51,262 nucleotides of DNA from an uncultured Schlesneria sp. (GTDB lineage: Bacteria > Planctomycetota > Planctomycetia > Planctomycetales > Planctomycetaceae): positions 1 through 51,262 of the forward strand of contig CAIMFH010000040.1 of NCBI GenBank assembly GCA_903840265.1. Reading direction: 5' to 3'. This document shows positions 28,278-37,514 of this stretch, one piece after another. Below the pieces are notes generated by a model. It was given only the letters and a program-made list of their open reading frames with translations. It was not told the DNA's origin and made no database searches. The translations under genes and the position numbers were made by a program. Each line of letters opens with the position of its first letter. Positions within the stretch are counted from its first letter, which is position 1.

Positions 28278-28338
28278 CCATTGAATCGCTCTCGTCTCAA
28301 CTCTTTCTGCATTACTTCGCTTCGATTGGGAATTACTG

Positions 28339-29307
28339 ATGAGCAACGCCAAGTCTTCTGGTACCGCCCAACCTGTGATTGAAGTTGACGATGTTGTCCA
28401 CTCTTTCAAAGGACGGCGAGCACTGGATCACGTTAGCTTTCAAGTCATGCCGCAGTCGCTGCATGGTTTCGTCGGCCCGAATGGTGCCGGAAAGACAACG
28501 TCACTGAAAATCATCTGCACATTGCTGCGACCTCAGTTCGGTGTCGTCAAAGTCTTTGGACACGACGTGGTCGACGAACAGAAGCAAGTCCGCCGCAAGA
28601 TCGGGTTCATGCCGGACCATTTCAGCACCTACCGTCAGATGACTGTGTACGAATACCTTGACTTCTTCGCCGCGGCGTACGGCCTGTCTTTCAGCCAGCG
28701 AACTCGTGTGATTGATGAGGTACTGGCGCTGACCGACATGGATGGCCGCAAGAACGATCTGATTAGCGGCTTGTCTCGCGGTATGCAGCAACGAACCAGC
28801 CTCGCACGCGTGTTAGTCAATGACCCTGACCTGCTGCTGCTCGATGAACCGGCTTCGGGATTGGATCCACGAGCACGGATCGAATTGATGGAAATCCTGA
28901 AGGCCCTGCGGTCGATGGGTAAGACCATCTTCATCAGCTCGCATATCCTCAGCGAGTTAGCAGAACTCTGTGATTCCGTGACCATCATTGATCGCGGCAA
29001 AGTGAAGTACAGCGGTTCGATGCACGGTTTGCTGCTCACGAGTGATGAACACCCCGCGTTTCGTTTGACGGTCTCAGGTGAAGCAGATGGGTGGACGGAA
29101 CATCTGCAGGCATTAGCCGGAGTCCTGAAAGTCGAGCAACTTGAAGGACGGCCTGAGTATCGGATTGAGTTTGACGAGACGCGACTGGATACGAATCAAC
29201 TGCTGCAGGGAATCATCGGGCTGAACATCCCCATTTCGGCTTTCGCGGAAGATAAACGCCACCTGAACGAAGCGTTCATGGATCTCACAGAGCGAGGAGT
29301 CAGGTAG
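28339..29307 (+). CDS. ABC transporter ATP-binding protein (ABC cluster gene 3)
   Basis: A 322-residue cytoplasmic ATPase. Walker A GPNGAGKTT lies near residue 46, the signature region is SGLSRGMQQRTSLARVL (a variant of LSGGQ) near residue 145, Walker B is LLLLDEPASGLDPRAR, and the switch His is in ISSHILSELAEL. It matches the CcmA/DRA-type subunit that pairs with ABC-2 permeases. The last 90 residues form the C-terminal extension usual for this group. It is the only ATPase gene in the cluster, so all three permeases probably share it. Confidence 0.95.
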   Translation: MSNAKSSGTAQPVIEVDDVVHSFKGRRALDHVSFQVMPQSLHGFVGPNGAGKTTSLKIICTLLRPQFGVVKVFGHDVVDEQKQVRRKIGFMPDHFSTYRQMTVYEYLDFFAAAYGLSFSQRTRVIDEVLALTDMDGRKNDLISGLSRGMQQRTSLARVLVNDPDLLLLDEPASGLDPRARIELMEILKALRSMGKTIFISSHILSELAELCDSVTIIDRGKVKYSGSMHGLLLTSDEHPAFRLTVSGEADGWTEHLQALAGVLKVEQLEGRPEYRIEFDETRLDTNQLLQGIIGLNIPISAFAEDKRHLNEAFMDLTERGVR

Positions 29308-29363
29308 CTGACCCATCGACACCTGAGAGTTGTCTGTCTCCCCGCTTCCTTGATGGCTATCCG

Positions 29364-30941
29364 ATGTTCCACGGACTACTTGCTCTTCTGACTCGATCAT
29401 TGCGGCAGGACGCGCGCCAACTGCGGAACCACGTGTTCCGACTCTGTTTTGTCGGCTTTATCTATCTCTCGTTGCTGTTCGCGTCGATCACCGCAGGGAT
29501 GTACGGCGCACCTGGACTGCAGTTTTTCAAATCCATCGCCCTGCTCAATGAAATCTTTATCACGTGCGCCGGTATTGGCTTCTTCGCTTCCGCGATTACG
29601 GAAGAAAAAGAAGAAGAAACACTTGGGCTGCTGATCATGGCGGGACTGAATCCGCTGGGAATTCTGCTGGGCAAATCTACCAGCAGACTGATTCAAGCAT
29701 CGATGCTACTCATTGTGCAGTTCCCGTTTATGCTCCTGGCTGTCACGCTCGGCGGGGTGACTCCTCATCAAATCCTGGCAGCGTATGTCGCGTTGTTGGC
29801 TTTCATGGCGCTACTGGCGAATGTGGCGCTCGTCTTTTCCACAATTTGCGAGCGAGGTGGCAGCGCGGCAGGCCTGACGACACTGCTGCTTGTCCTTTAT
29901 GCAACGACGCCGTCATTCGCCCCCGCACTGACCGCGGAACTGACTCGAGTTGGATTCCCGCAGTCCACATGGTATGGCCAACCCCTGTTCCGATTGCTGG
30001 AGTGGAGCGCCGAATCTTCGGTTTACTGGCGGATTCACTGGCGGATCATGGAAACAGGTTTCAACGAGCCGATTATCAGCACGCAGGTGGTGACAAATTT
30101 TGTTGGTGGACTGATCTGCTTCTGCATCGCCTGGCTGGTCTTCATTCCGAGTACCGGCAAAGCGAATTCGGGCGGAGTCAGCCGCGGGCTCGTTCTCAAG
30201 TCGACCAGTCGGATGCGGCTGTTCAGCCCAGGAAGATCTTGGGCCATGCCGCTCGCTTGGAAGGATTTTCAGTTCATTGCCGGGGGCTATAGCTTTGCCG
30301 TCATTAAAGTCTTCGCGTACGCCCTGCTGCTGGTCGCAACAGTCTATGTCAACTACACCTGGGGTGGCAATGGCCTTCAATGGGGCGATATCGGCAAGTC
30401 GTACGTTTTACTCCTGCTAGCCGCGATCGGGATCGAAGCGTGTATTCTCGCTGCCCGAATCTTCCACGACGAAGTCCGACTGCAGACGTTGTCGTCACTC
30501 TTGATGCTTCCACGAAGCATTCCCTACCTGGCCTATACCAAGGCGTTGGGATGCCTTCTGGGACTGTTGCCATCCATTATTTGCCTATGCTTGGGAACTC
30601 TATTGCTTCCCGGCGTTGATGTTTCAATCGCCATGGAGACCCTGATCGATCCCTTTACGTGGGGAATTATCTTAGGGGTCACCATATTCTTGCACCTGGT
30701 CGCGCTCTTGAGCCTGTTCGTGAAATGGGGTGCGCTTCCGCTCGCGATTTTTGTCATGGCTCCCATCAGCCTGTGCTGCCCCGTCTGGCAGTTACTGTTT
30801 CTGGTCGTTGGTCGCGGCGCGGTCCGCGATTCGATGGGAGCGCTCGCTGCCACAGTCACTGTTTGGATTTTGATGAGTCTGGTCTGCTTCGTGTTTCAGA
30901 TGATGATCGCCGCGCGATTGCAGGAACTCGGTTCAAAATAG
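29364..30941 (+). CDS. ABC-2 type permease, fused double module (ABC cluster gene 4)
   Basis: A 525-residue membrane protein with about twelve hydrophobic helices. The first half has EEKEEETLGLLIMAGL (about residue 80) followed by GILLGKSTSRL; the second half has DEVRLQTLSSLLMLP (about residue 369) followed by YLAYTKALG. The two halves therefore share an acidic-x3-TL-x2-L motif and a downstream Lys, indicating internal duplication. It is a clear paralogue of the next gene (ILLGKSTSRL is identical in both; the flanks TLLAVTLGG and TLLAVTMGG nearly so). The gap to the next start is 15 bases. It lies directly after the ATPase gene. Confidence 0.9.
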   Translation: MFHGLLALLTRSLRQDARQLRNHVFRLCFVGFIYLSLLFASITAGMYGAPGLQFFKSIALLNEIFITCAGIGFFASAITEEKEEETLGLLIMAGLNPLGILLGKSTSRLIQASMLLIVQFPFMLLAVTLGGVTPHQILAAYVALLAFMALLANVALVFSTICERGGSAAGLTTLLLVLYATTPSFAPALTAELTRVGFPQSTWYGQPLFRLLEWSAESSVYWRIHWRIMETGFNEPIISTQVVTNFVGGLICFCIAWLVFIPSTGKANSGGVSRGLVLKSTSRMRLFSPGRSWAMPLAWKDFQFIAGGYSFAVIKVFAYALLLVATVYVNYTWGGNGLQWGDIGKSYVLLLLAAIGIEACILAARIFHDEVRLQTLSSLLMLPRSIPYLAYTKALGCLLGLLPSIICLCLGTLLLPGVDVSIAMETLIDPFTWGIILGVTIFLHLVALLSLFVKWGALPLAIFVMAPISLCCPVWQLLFLVVGRGAVRDSMGALAATVTVWILMSLVCFVFQMMIAARLQELGSK

Positions 30942-30956
30942 GGTTGAACTTCGAAC

Positions 30957-32543
30957 ATGTTGCAGCGAGTCCTATCATTCGGGCGAGGAATCTCTGCCCT
31001 TTTCTTTCGATCGCTGCGAACCGAATCGCGTTCCCTGAGAATGCATCTGCTCTGGCTTCTGCTATTGGTCGTGATCTATTTCACGCTCTGGATTGTTCAT
31101 GAAACGACGACGTCGTTTGGTGCCCCCGGCCTCTACTTCTTTCGCTGCGTCATGTATTTGAACGCCGCCTTCGTGACACTCCTGGGCGTCAGTTTCTTTT
31201 CCACCGTGATTTCTGAGGAAAAGGAAGAAGATACGTTGGGACTGATGACGATGGCCGGGATCAGCGCCCTCGGGATCTTGCTCGGCAAATCGACAAGCCG
31301 GTTGTTCCAAGTTTCGCTTTTGCTGGCGATTCAGTATCCCTTCACGCTGCTGGCCGTGACCATGGGGGGATTGATGCCAGTGCAGATTGCGTCCGCTTAT
31401 ACCTCACTCTTGGCCTACACGATTCTGTTGGCCAATGTTGGATTGCTGTGCTCAGTCGCCTGTCGCACGAACCGAAATGCCTCGGGGCTGACGACGTTCT
31501 GGCTGGTGGGTTACCTCTCCATTCCGGCCTTCGCTTATGCCGGCCGAATGTATTTGCTGACCGAGTTGCAATGGACGACTGCAAATCCCCTCCACAACTT
31601 GCTGCTGACCAGCCTCGACTGGATTGCTCGATCGACCATTATCACCGATCTGTACGAAGCCACGGCGACCGGGCACCAATTTATCTGGTCACCGCAAATC
31701 GTGAGCAATACGTTGGGCGGACTGATCTGCTTCCTGTTAGCACTCGGCCTGTTCGGGTTTGTCGCCAAAGAGCCATCAACGGACACAAGTTCTCGAGGGC
31801 TGGTCGCGCGGCGGACGAACAGGCATTTGCGCTTTTTCAGCGCCGGTCGCGCCTGGAGCTTACCGTTGGTCTGGAAGGACTTCTTCTTCACAGCGGGCGG
31901 CTGGGCCGGGTTGATCATCCGCTGCCTGCTCTATGCGGGGCTTTACACGCTTTGCTTTGCCGCCAATCGTCCTTGGCATGCGAATGCGGGCTATACGATT
32001 CGCTGGGACGATGTGACTCACGGCTTTCAGTTCTTCGCGCATCCATTGCTGGCAATCGATATCGCCCTGTGTGCGTCACGGGTGTTCCATGATGAAATCC
32101 GCGGTCAGACATTGTCATCGTTACTGATGCTGCCAGAATCCACCCTGAACTTGGTCTATTCTAAAATCTTCGGTTGCGCCATCGCGACATTTCCAGGTTT
32201 CCTTGCGCTGGCCGTCAGTTTCTGTTTACCGGGCGGTCTCGAATTCCTTCGCGAACTTGGCGACGAACCTGGCTTCTGGTGGTGGCTGATGAACTTATTG
32301 TTCCTGATTCACTTGACCGCCATTTATTCGTTGTATTTGCGCTCGGGGGCGTTCGTGCTCGCCTTGGGAACCATGATCGGGACCATGATCTTCACAGGAT
32401 TTATCATGGCATTGCTGTCCATTGGGGGAGGAGGCAACGAGCATCAAGCTCTTCTGGGGCTCGCTGCGGTTGGGCTGGGACTGATTTGCGCCGCCTGCCA
32501 TGCCATCATACTGCTCAGAATGCCGTCGCTCGGACAAAGATGA
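30957..32543 (+). CDS. ABC-2 type permease, tandem paralogue (ABC cluster gene 5)
   Basis: A 528-residue membrane protein, the tandem paralogue of the preceding gene. Motifs are EEKEEDTLGLMTMAGI (about residue 87) with GILLGKSTSRL, and DEIRGQTLSSLLMLP (about residue 379) with LVYSKIFG. Both halves are predicted to carry about six helices. Together with the previous permease it could form a heterodimer, or each could dimerise with itself; the sequence does not decide. It ends 20 bases from the convergent bestrophin gene, so the transcript must stop in or near this gap. No strong terminator hairpin was seen there. Confidence 0.9.
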   Translation: MLQRVLSFGRGISALFFRSLRTESRSLRMHLLWLLLLVVIYFTLWIVHETTTSFGAPGLYFFRCVMYLNAAFVTLLGVSFFSTVISEEKEEDTLGLMTMAGISALGILLGKSTSRLFQVSLLLAIQYPFTLLAVTMGGLMPVQIASAYTSLLAYTILLANVGLLCSVACRTNRNASGLTTFWLVGYLSIPAFAYAGRMYLLTELQWTTANPLHNLLLTSLDWIARSTIITDLYEATATGHQFIWSPQIVSNTLGGLICFLLALGLFGFVAKEPSTDTSSRGLVARRTNRHLRFFSAGRAWSLPLVWKDFFFTAGGWAGLIIRCLLYAGLYTLCFAANRPWHANAGYTIRWDDVTHGFQFFAHPLLAIDIALCASRVFHDEIRGQTLSSLLMLPESTLNLVYSKIFGCAIATFPGFLALAVSFCLPGGLEFLRELGDEPGFWWWLMNLLFLIHLTAIYSLYLRSGAFVLALGTMIGTMIFTGFIMALLSIGGGGNEHQALLGLAAVGLGLICAACHAIILLRMPSLGQR

Positions 32544-32563
32544 ACTGGCGACAACGAGAGTTC

Positions 32564-33460
32564 TCAGCCAGCGCGGACCAACTCCGTAGCATTGGTGATT
32601 CCACGGAGATCCCGGTCGATGGTCTCGCAAATGGACTCCAGCGGTAGGTCGTTAATCATCAATTCGAACGGGTTTTCGATCTCCACACCAATCTCTTCGA
32701 TGCCGAATAAGATGTACGAGATCACCAAGGTGACCGGCACTGTTTCCCAACCGTAGTTCCGAATCAGGGCCAGCGGCAGCGTCAGGCAGTAGAGAAACAG
32801 CGCCCGTCGCAAATGGACGACATATCCGAACGGTGCCGGAGTCGAACGAATCCGTTCGCAAGCTCCGCAGTAATCAATCAGAGCCTGGATATTCAAATCG
32901 ATTGACCGCAATTGGACTGCATCGAGCAGCCCTCGCTTTTGGGCGTCGTGCAACAACGCCGTTAGCTTTCTGGAAACGGCCAGTGGCACATGCCCCGCCT
33001 GTTCGATGGCTGACACCTGGTCAGCCGGCAGACCTTCGCGAGCGATTCCAATGCTCTTCTGATCTCGCAATCGATTCATCGTTGCAAAGGCAAAGGCACT
33101 AGTCCAGCGGATGACCGTGTTCGCCAGTTCGCGGTCAGCCGACAACCAGGATTCGGCCTGTCGAGCGAGATTTCGCGTTTCATTGACGATCCCGCCCCAC
33201 TGCTTTCGCCCCTCCCAAAATCGGTCGTAGGAGGAATTCGTGCGAAAGACCAACAATAGGCCGAGCGATGGACCGATCATCGAGTGGGCGGTTTCGACGA
33301 TAGCCAGTCGGTCGAAAAACGGAGGACCATAGTCATAGAGGGCGACAACGATTGCCGACCAAGCTACGCAAATGGAAACGCGACCCATGATCTCTCTGAC
33401 AAGCGATCCTTCGATGTCGAAAAGGTGACTTGTCCACTTGTTGGGATCGTAGGCTACCAT
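32564..33460 (-). CDS. Bestrophin-family ion channel
   Basis: A 298-residue integral membrane protein of the bacterial bestrophin (UPF0187) family. Visible features: the N-terminal SLVREIMGRVSICVAWSAIV helix, GLLLVFRTNSSYDRFWEGRKQWG (the family's most conserved block, near residue 70), the RSTPAPFGYVVHLRRALFLYC segment, and the acidic IEEIGVEIENPF near the C-terminus, where the calcium or regulatory site lies in the family. It would form a pentameric anion or cation channel in the inner membrane. It is the last of three minus-strand genes (UvrC, HELEH protein, bestrophin), 42 bases after the HELEH gene. Confidence 0.95.
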   Translation of the reverse strand: MVAYDPNKWTSHLFDIEGSLVREIMGRVSICVAWSAIVVALYDYGPPFFDRLAIVETAHSMIGPSLGLLLVFRTNSSYDRFWEGRKQWGGIVNETRNLARQAESWLSADRELANTVIRWTSAFAFATMNRLRDQKSIGIAREGLPADQVSAIEQAGHVPLAVSRKLTALLHDAQKRGLLDAVQLRSIDLNIQALIDYCGACERIRSTPAPFGYVVHLRRALFLYCLTLPLALIRNYGWETVPVTLVISYILFGIEEIGVEIENPFELMINDLPLESICETIDRDLRGITNATELVRAG

Positions 33461-33502
33461 AAATTTGTCGGGCTCTCAGGCGGGCGCGCGTCGTGGTCAG
33501 GG

Positions 33503-34315
33503 CTACTCCGTCGATTTGCCACTCTTCGACGGCCGTTCTCTGTCATCCGGTTCTGGAATAGCAAATCGCGCCTTCTTGTAATCTGGACTCTCGATCAAGT
33601 CCAGCACTTCCGAGAGATAGGGAAACTTGAACTCATCTAAGTTCTCCTTCAGATACAGGCCATCGAGAAACAAGTCCCAATCCGGATAGGGCGTCGCGCC
33701 GTGTCTCGTGACAGAATCGATCTTGGCATTGATGCGAGTCACAAACGCCTGGATCGCATCTTTACGAATCGCGACAGCCTCGTCGACATGCTTGGCGACC
33801 CATTCCCGGGTGACTTCGGAAAGTGACTCCGCAGGCACTTCGATGACTTCGATTTTCTCGACAAGATGTCGCGTCAGCAGCACCAGACGTGGATGCAACC
33901 CGACACGGATATGTTCCAGTTCGTGTTTGGCCAAAGGAGCCTGGTACCACGTTTCGCCTGCGAGCGAGTTAGGCAGCAATGTCCGGTTCGTGACGGGCAC
34001 ATCGACGCGGGTAAATTTGGGTTTGATCTCGATGACCCCGATTTTTTGCTTCTTCTTCGTGTGCATCGCGAAGCGATAGTTGTATTCGTAGATCACACGA
34101 AATTCGAAGTCGGTCCAACCGGGAAATCTCCTCGGCGGCTTTGCAGGATCATAGAACTCGACTTTTAGCCGCTCATCCTTAATCTGAGCCTTGATCCAGG
34201 CGGCCACTGCTGCTTGAGATGGTTCGTCAGCCGGCGTTGGTCGCGGCGAAGACAGACATAAGGAAACGGCCGCAAAGAGGAAACCTGCGATCAGCCGTCG
34301 ACAATCAGGCTGCAT
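33503..34315 (-). CDS. Secreted HELEH-motif protein, putative zinc protease-like
   Basis: A 270-residue protein with an N-terminal signal segment (RRLIAGFLFAAVSLCLSS). After a beta-rich region, KHELEHIRVG gives an HExxH zinc-binding motif (His131, Glu132, His135 by this start). This is followed by a long helical stretch and no recognised third ligand. DUF922-type zinc proteases are one possible relationship, but this was not confirmed. ATG 34315 is used because GAGG lies 5 bases upstream and the signal peptide starts there; the frame extends to 34351. It lies between uvrC-like and bestrophin genes on one strand. Substrate unknown; protease activity is inference from the motif alone. Confidence 0.75.
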   Translation of the reverse strand: MQPDCRRLIAGFLFAAVSLCLSSPRPTPADEPSQAAVAAWIKAQIKDERLKVEFYDPAKPPRRFPGWTDFEFRVIYEYNYRFAMHTKKKQKIGVIEIKPKFTRVDVPVTNRTLLPNSLAGETWYQAPLAKHELEHIRVGLHPRLVLLTRHLVEKIEVIEVPAESLSEVTREWVAKHVDEAVAIRKDAIQAFVTRINAKIDSVTRHGATPYPDWDLFLDGLYLKENLDEFKFPYLSEVLDLIESPDYKKARFAIPEPDDRERPSKSGKSTE

Positions 34316-34437
34316 GGATGCCTCAATTACGCAAAAAATCCCGGGGAACAAGTGGAACTCGGATCAGTTTATCCTCCGACTGGATTGCTGTCACGACGAG
34401 TCAACTTGGCAGACTGCCTAGTAGCCGATCCACAAGC

Positions 34438-35751
34438 CTACTCATCGAGCGTCGATTTTTTCCGCAAAAGATGATGGTAGCTTTGAGCAAATCGATGCGA
34501 CTCGTCGCGTACATATTGAAGTAATCGTAGCGCATACGAATGTTTGCTGAGCAGCTTTGGCTCCGACTGTCCTGGTAGAAAGATCTCTTCTTCTCGCTTC
34601 GCAAGCGAGCAGACGAAGGGGGCGACGACTCCAATACTGTCGAGTGCTGCCATGGCTGCCGCCAATTGACCTTTGCCGCCATCGATCAATAGGATGTCGG
34701 GAAACGATCCTCCTTCCTGCTGTATTCGACGAAAATGGCGGCTGACCACTTCGCGCATGGATGCAAAATCGTCAACGCCATCAACGGTTCGGATCTTGAA
34801 ACGCTTATAGCCATGTTTGAATGGCAGCCCATCAATGAATTGCACACAGCTGGCGACGGTCTCGCCTCCTTGCAGGTGAGCGATGTCCATTCCTTCAATT
34901 CGTCGCGGAAGCGAGGGAAGATCGAAAATCTTCTTCAGACCTAGCAGCCCTCGACGGGGATCAACTTGAAACACTTCCGGCTGAGCATGCTGTTTCAGGT
35001 CGCCGCGCAGGTTCAAGTTTTCCAGTGCTTTGACCTGATCTCGCAACCGAGCCGCCTTTTCGAACTTCAACTCCTTCGCGGCGGATGCCATTTCTTCTCG
35101 CAATTCACGGAACAGCCGCTCCTTTTTTCCTTCCAGAAACAGCCTCAATTTCCGAATGTCCCGCCGATATTCGTCGCGACTGATTCTGAGATTGCAGGGA
35201 GCCGTACATTGATTGATGCTTGCCAGCAAACAGGGCCGGAACCAGCGCCAGCGCTCGTCGTCCTGCTTGATATCCAATGAGCAGGTTCGAAACTTAAAGA
35301 CTTGCTGCAAGACCGCAATCGCGCCGCGTAACTTCTTGGCGTTCGTGAACGGGCCATATAGCTTTGTGCCACGAGGCCGCGGCTTGCGAGTGAATTCGAC
35401 GCGAGGGAATTCTTCGCGTACGAAGATTTCCAGATACGGAAACGTCTTGTCGTCTTTCAGTTCCGTATTGAAAGGAGGCTGAATGTCCTTGATCAGACGC
35501 GCTTCAAGCAGCAACGCATCAACTTCGCTGTCGACCTGAATGTAATCGAGATCTTTGATCTCAAGAACTAAGTTCGCTGTCCGAAAGTCCTCGGCCGCCT
35601 GCTTTGTAAAATAACTGCCTGCGCGATTGCGCAGGTTCACCGCTTTTCCCACATAGATCACTCGCCCGCGACCGTCCTTCATCAGGTACACACCGGGAGC
35701 GGCAGGAAACGTTTTGACCTTCTCGCGTGGTTCAATCGACGGATCTGTCAT
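34438..35751 (-). CDS. uvrC: UvrC-type nucleotide excision repair nuclease lacking the C-terminal HhH region
   Basis: A 437-residue protein matching UvrC from its start to the RNase H-like domain, but stopping where the tandem HhH domain should begin. Present: GIY-YIG domain (GVYLMKDGRGRVIYVGKAVNLR, about residues 20-50), four Cys in C-x16-C-x7-C-x3-C arrangement (about 157, 174, 182, 186, the FeS region), UVR motif (AKELKFEKAARLRDQVKALE), and the second nuclease triad Asp289, Asp357 and His419 (GMDIAHLQG, ILLIDGGKGQ, DESHRFA). Typical UvrC is about 600 residues with two HhH motifs. The bases after the stop do not show the expected IPGIGPKR-like sequence in any frame. GTG 35775 is an alternative start. 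Confidence 0.9.
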   Translation of the reverse strand: MTDPSIEPREKVKTFPAAPGVYLMKDGRGRVIYVGKAVNLRNRAGSYFTKQAAEDFRTANLVLEIKDLDYIQVDSEVDALLLEARLIKDIQPPFNTELKDDKTFPYLEIFVREEFPRVEFTRKPRPRGTKLYGPFTNAKKLRGAIAVLQQVFKFRTCSLDIKQDDERWRWFRPCLLASINQCTAPCNLRISRDEYRRDIRKLRLFLEGKKERLFRELREEMASAAKELKFEKAARLRDQVKALENLNLRGDLKQHAQPEVFQVDPRRGLLGLKKIFDLPSLPRRIEGMDIAHLQGGETVASCVQFIDGLPFKHGYKRFKIRTVDGVDDFASMREVVSRHFRRIQQEGGSFPDILLIDGGKGQLAAAMAALDSIGVVAPFVCSLAKREEEIFLPGQSEPKLLSKHSYALRLLQYVRDESHRFAQSYHHLLRKKSTLDE

Positions 35752-35787
35752 GCGATCATTATAGTCATCCTCCACGGAGGAACACCC

Positions 35788-36717
35788 ATGACCAGAAATA
35801 CGATGCGACGCAGTTTGGCTGTGATCGCAATTTTCACGCTGATCACGAAGCTGAACGCCGATGAGTTATTTCCCAAAGAGCTAACTCGATTCGCACCAAT
35901 CGCGGCCAACCCCGTCTTCACTGCGGAAGGCGAGGGGCATTGGGACGTTAAGATTCGAGAACGCGGCTGGATCATGCGCGACGGCGATGTTTGGCGCATG
36001 TGGTACACCGGCTACGACGGAACTCGCCCCGGCCAGAAAATGCTCGGGTACGCCACATCCGTAGATGGATTGGCCTGGAAACGACATCCACAAAATCCGA
36101 TCTATCGCGAGCATTGGGTGGAAGATGTCTGCATCATTCGGAGCGACGGAACACTCTACATGTTTGCGGAGGGCGAACAGGATCGGGCCCAGCTATTGAC
36201 GTCGCGCGATGGAATTGCCTGGACGCGCATTGGCCCACTGGACGTTCGAATGACGAACGGAGAGCCGATCAGCGATGGACCATTCGGCACCCCTACCGCG
36301 TGGTTGGAAGGTGGGGTCTGGCATCTGTTTTATGAACGTGGCGACAAAGGAATCTGGCTTGCCAAGTCGAAAGATCTAAAAGTCTTCACCAACGCCCAGG
36401 ACGATCCTGTCCTCAGCCCTGGACCTGATGAATTTGATCGCGACTTGATCGCGATGAATCAAATTGTGAAACATGCCGGCCGGTATTATGCAGTCATTCA
36501 CGGGACAAAAAAGCCGGATGATGCCACTCAACCCAGTTTGTGGGCCACCGGTTTGGCGACCTCAAACGACTTGATCCACTGGACCAAGTATCGTGGAAAT
36601 CCATTGCAGCCGATCAGCGAAAACAAATCCAGTGGCCTGCTGATTCACGATGGAGAAAAGTTCCGACTGTACACCATGCACGGGAAAGTGGATGTGCATT
36701 TTCCCATTGAAAAGTGA
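35788..36717 (+). CDS. Secreted beta-propeller glycosidase-like protein
   Basis: A 309-residue protein with a signal segment (MTRNTMRRSLAVIAIFTLITKLNA). The rest is a repeated blade pattern of a five-bladed propeller of the GH43/GH32/GH130-like superfamily: VWRMWYTGYDG, LGYATSVDGLAWKRHPQNPIY, TLYMFAEGE, LLTSRDGIAWTRIG, VWHLFYERGDKGIWLAKSKDL and GLATSNDLIHWTKY. Catalytic carboxylates were not assigned with confidence. Likely acts on plant or algal polysaccharide-derived sugars. The ATG is preceded by GGAGGAACACCC. It is divergent from the uvrC gene, only 36 bases apart, so their promoters overlap. Confidence 0.88.
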   Translation: MTRNTMRRSLAVIAIFTLITKLNADELFPKELTRFAPIAANPVFTAEGEGHWDVKIRERGWIMRDGDVWRMWYTGYDGTRPGQKMLGYATSVDGLAWKRHPQNPIYREHWVEDVCIIRSDGTLYMFAEGEQDRAQLLTSRDGIAWTRIGPLDVRMTNGEPISDGPFGTPTAWLEGGVWHLFYERGDKGIWLAKSKDLKVFTNAQDDPVLSPGPDEFDRDLIAMNQIVKHAGRYYAVIHGTKKPDDATQPSLWATGLATSNDLIHWTKYRGNPLQPISENKSSGLLIHDGEKFRLYTMHGKVDVHFPIEK

Positions 36718-36827
36718 TCCCACCCCGTGCGAATGGGCTCGGAACCAATTTTCCCTCGCACTGGAAATATCGCTCTGTATGATGAAATTGGGTGATCTTC
36801 CTCGAAGCTAGAAATCGGAGAGCCGAC

Positions 36828-37430
36828 ATGTACTCCCTGCTCATCGTTCTGACGATATTTGGCCAGAGCGAAATCGGCGTTCCCCCTGCACCAGCGGCCG
36901 ACACTTCTGTGGTTCCGGCCACCAACAGCGCCGAAGAAATGCGAACATGGTTGCTGGCGCGACTCGTGATTGATTCGGCATTCGATGAAAAGAAATCGGC
37001 AGAGGCTCAGCGGCTGTTGGCGACCATGAATGCGCAGCAACTGAGCGCACTTGTTGCCGCGTATCAAGAACGGTCGACCAAGACAGAAAAGGCCTCTGTG
37101 CCGACGGCATCGTCTACAGATCCAACCCAGCAGGCCGCGCTGGATCAGGCGAAGTTGAATCTGCAGCAGGTCCAAGCGTACCGAGATCACTTGAAGCGCG
37201 AATACGATCGACGCCTTCTTCAAGGACAAATGACCCAGAACCTGGTTTATCAAAACATTCTGAACAACCAGATGTTCATGTACCGAAGCTACGGACCGTT
37301 CACTTCCGGTGCGTTTGGTGCGGGCCCCTTCGGCGTCGGCGGCTTGGGGTATGGCGTGGTGAACTACGGTGGATTCGGATACGGTGCGCCGGTCTACGGG
37401 GGCTCGTATTACGGCAATCCAGTCTGGTAA
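36828..37430 (+). CDS. Secreted protein with Gly/Tyr-rich C-terminus
   Basis: A 200-residue protein. The start MYSLLIVLTIFGQSE is a short hydrophobic leader. The central region (residues about 75-140) is helical, with an Ala/Gln-rich coiled-coil-like stretch (TQQAALDQAKLNLQQVQAYRDHL). The last 45 residues are a Gly/Tyr/Phe-rich low-complexity tail (GYGVVNYGGFGYGAP and similar). GGAG lies 7 bases before ATG 36828; a longer frame from 36792 lacks support. Gly/Tyr tails often occur in surface or matrix proteins. No family was recognised. It is next to the ECF sigma/anti-sigma pair, which is convergent with it. Confidence 0.75.
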   Translation: MYSLLIVLTIFGQSEIGVPPAPAADTSVVPATNSAEEMRTWLLARLVIDSAFDEKKSAEAQRLLATMNAQQLSALVAAYQERSTKTEKASVPTASSTDPTQQAALDQAKLNLQQVQAYRDHLKREYDRRLLQGQMTQNLVYQNILNNQMFMYRSYGPFTSGAFGAGPFGVGGLGYGVVNYGGFGYGAPVYGGSYYGNPVW

Positions 37431-37514
37431 CAGACGAGCGTGCACAATGAGCTTGCGGTGAACAGTCGGCGAGAACCAGATCCCTCTGTGCAAGAGATCT
37501 TGGCCCGCGATCCA

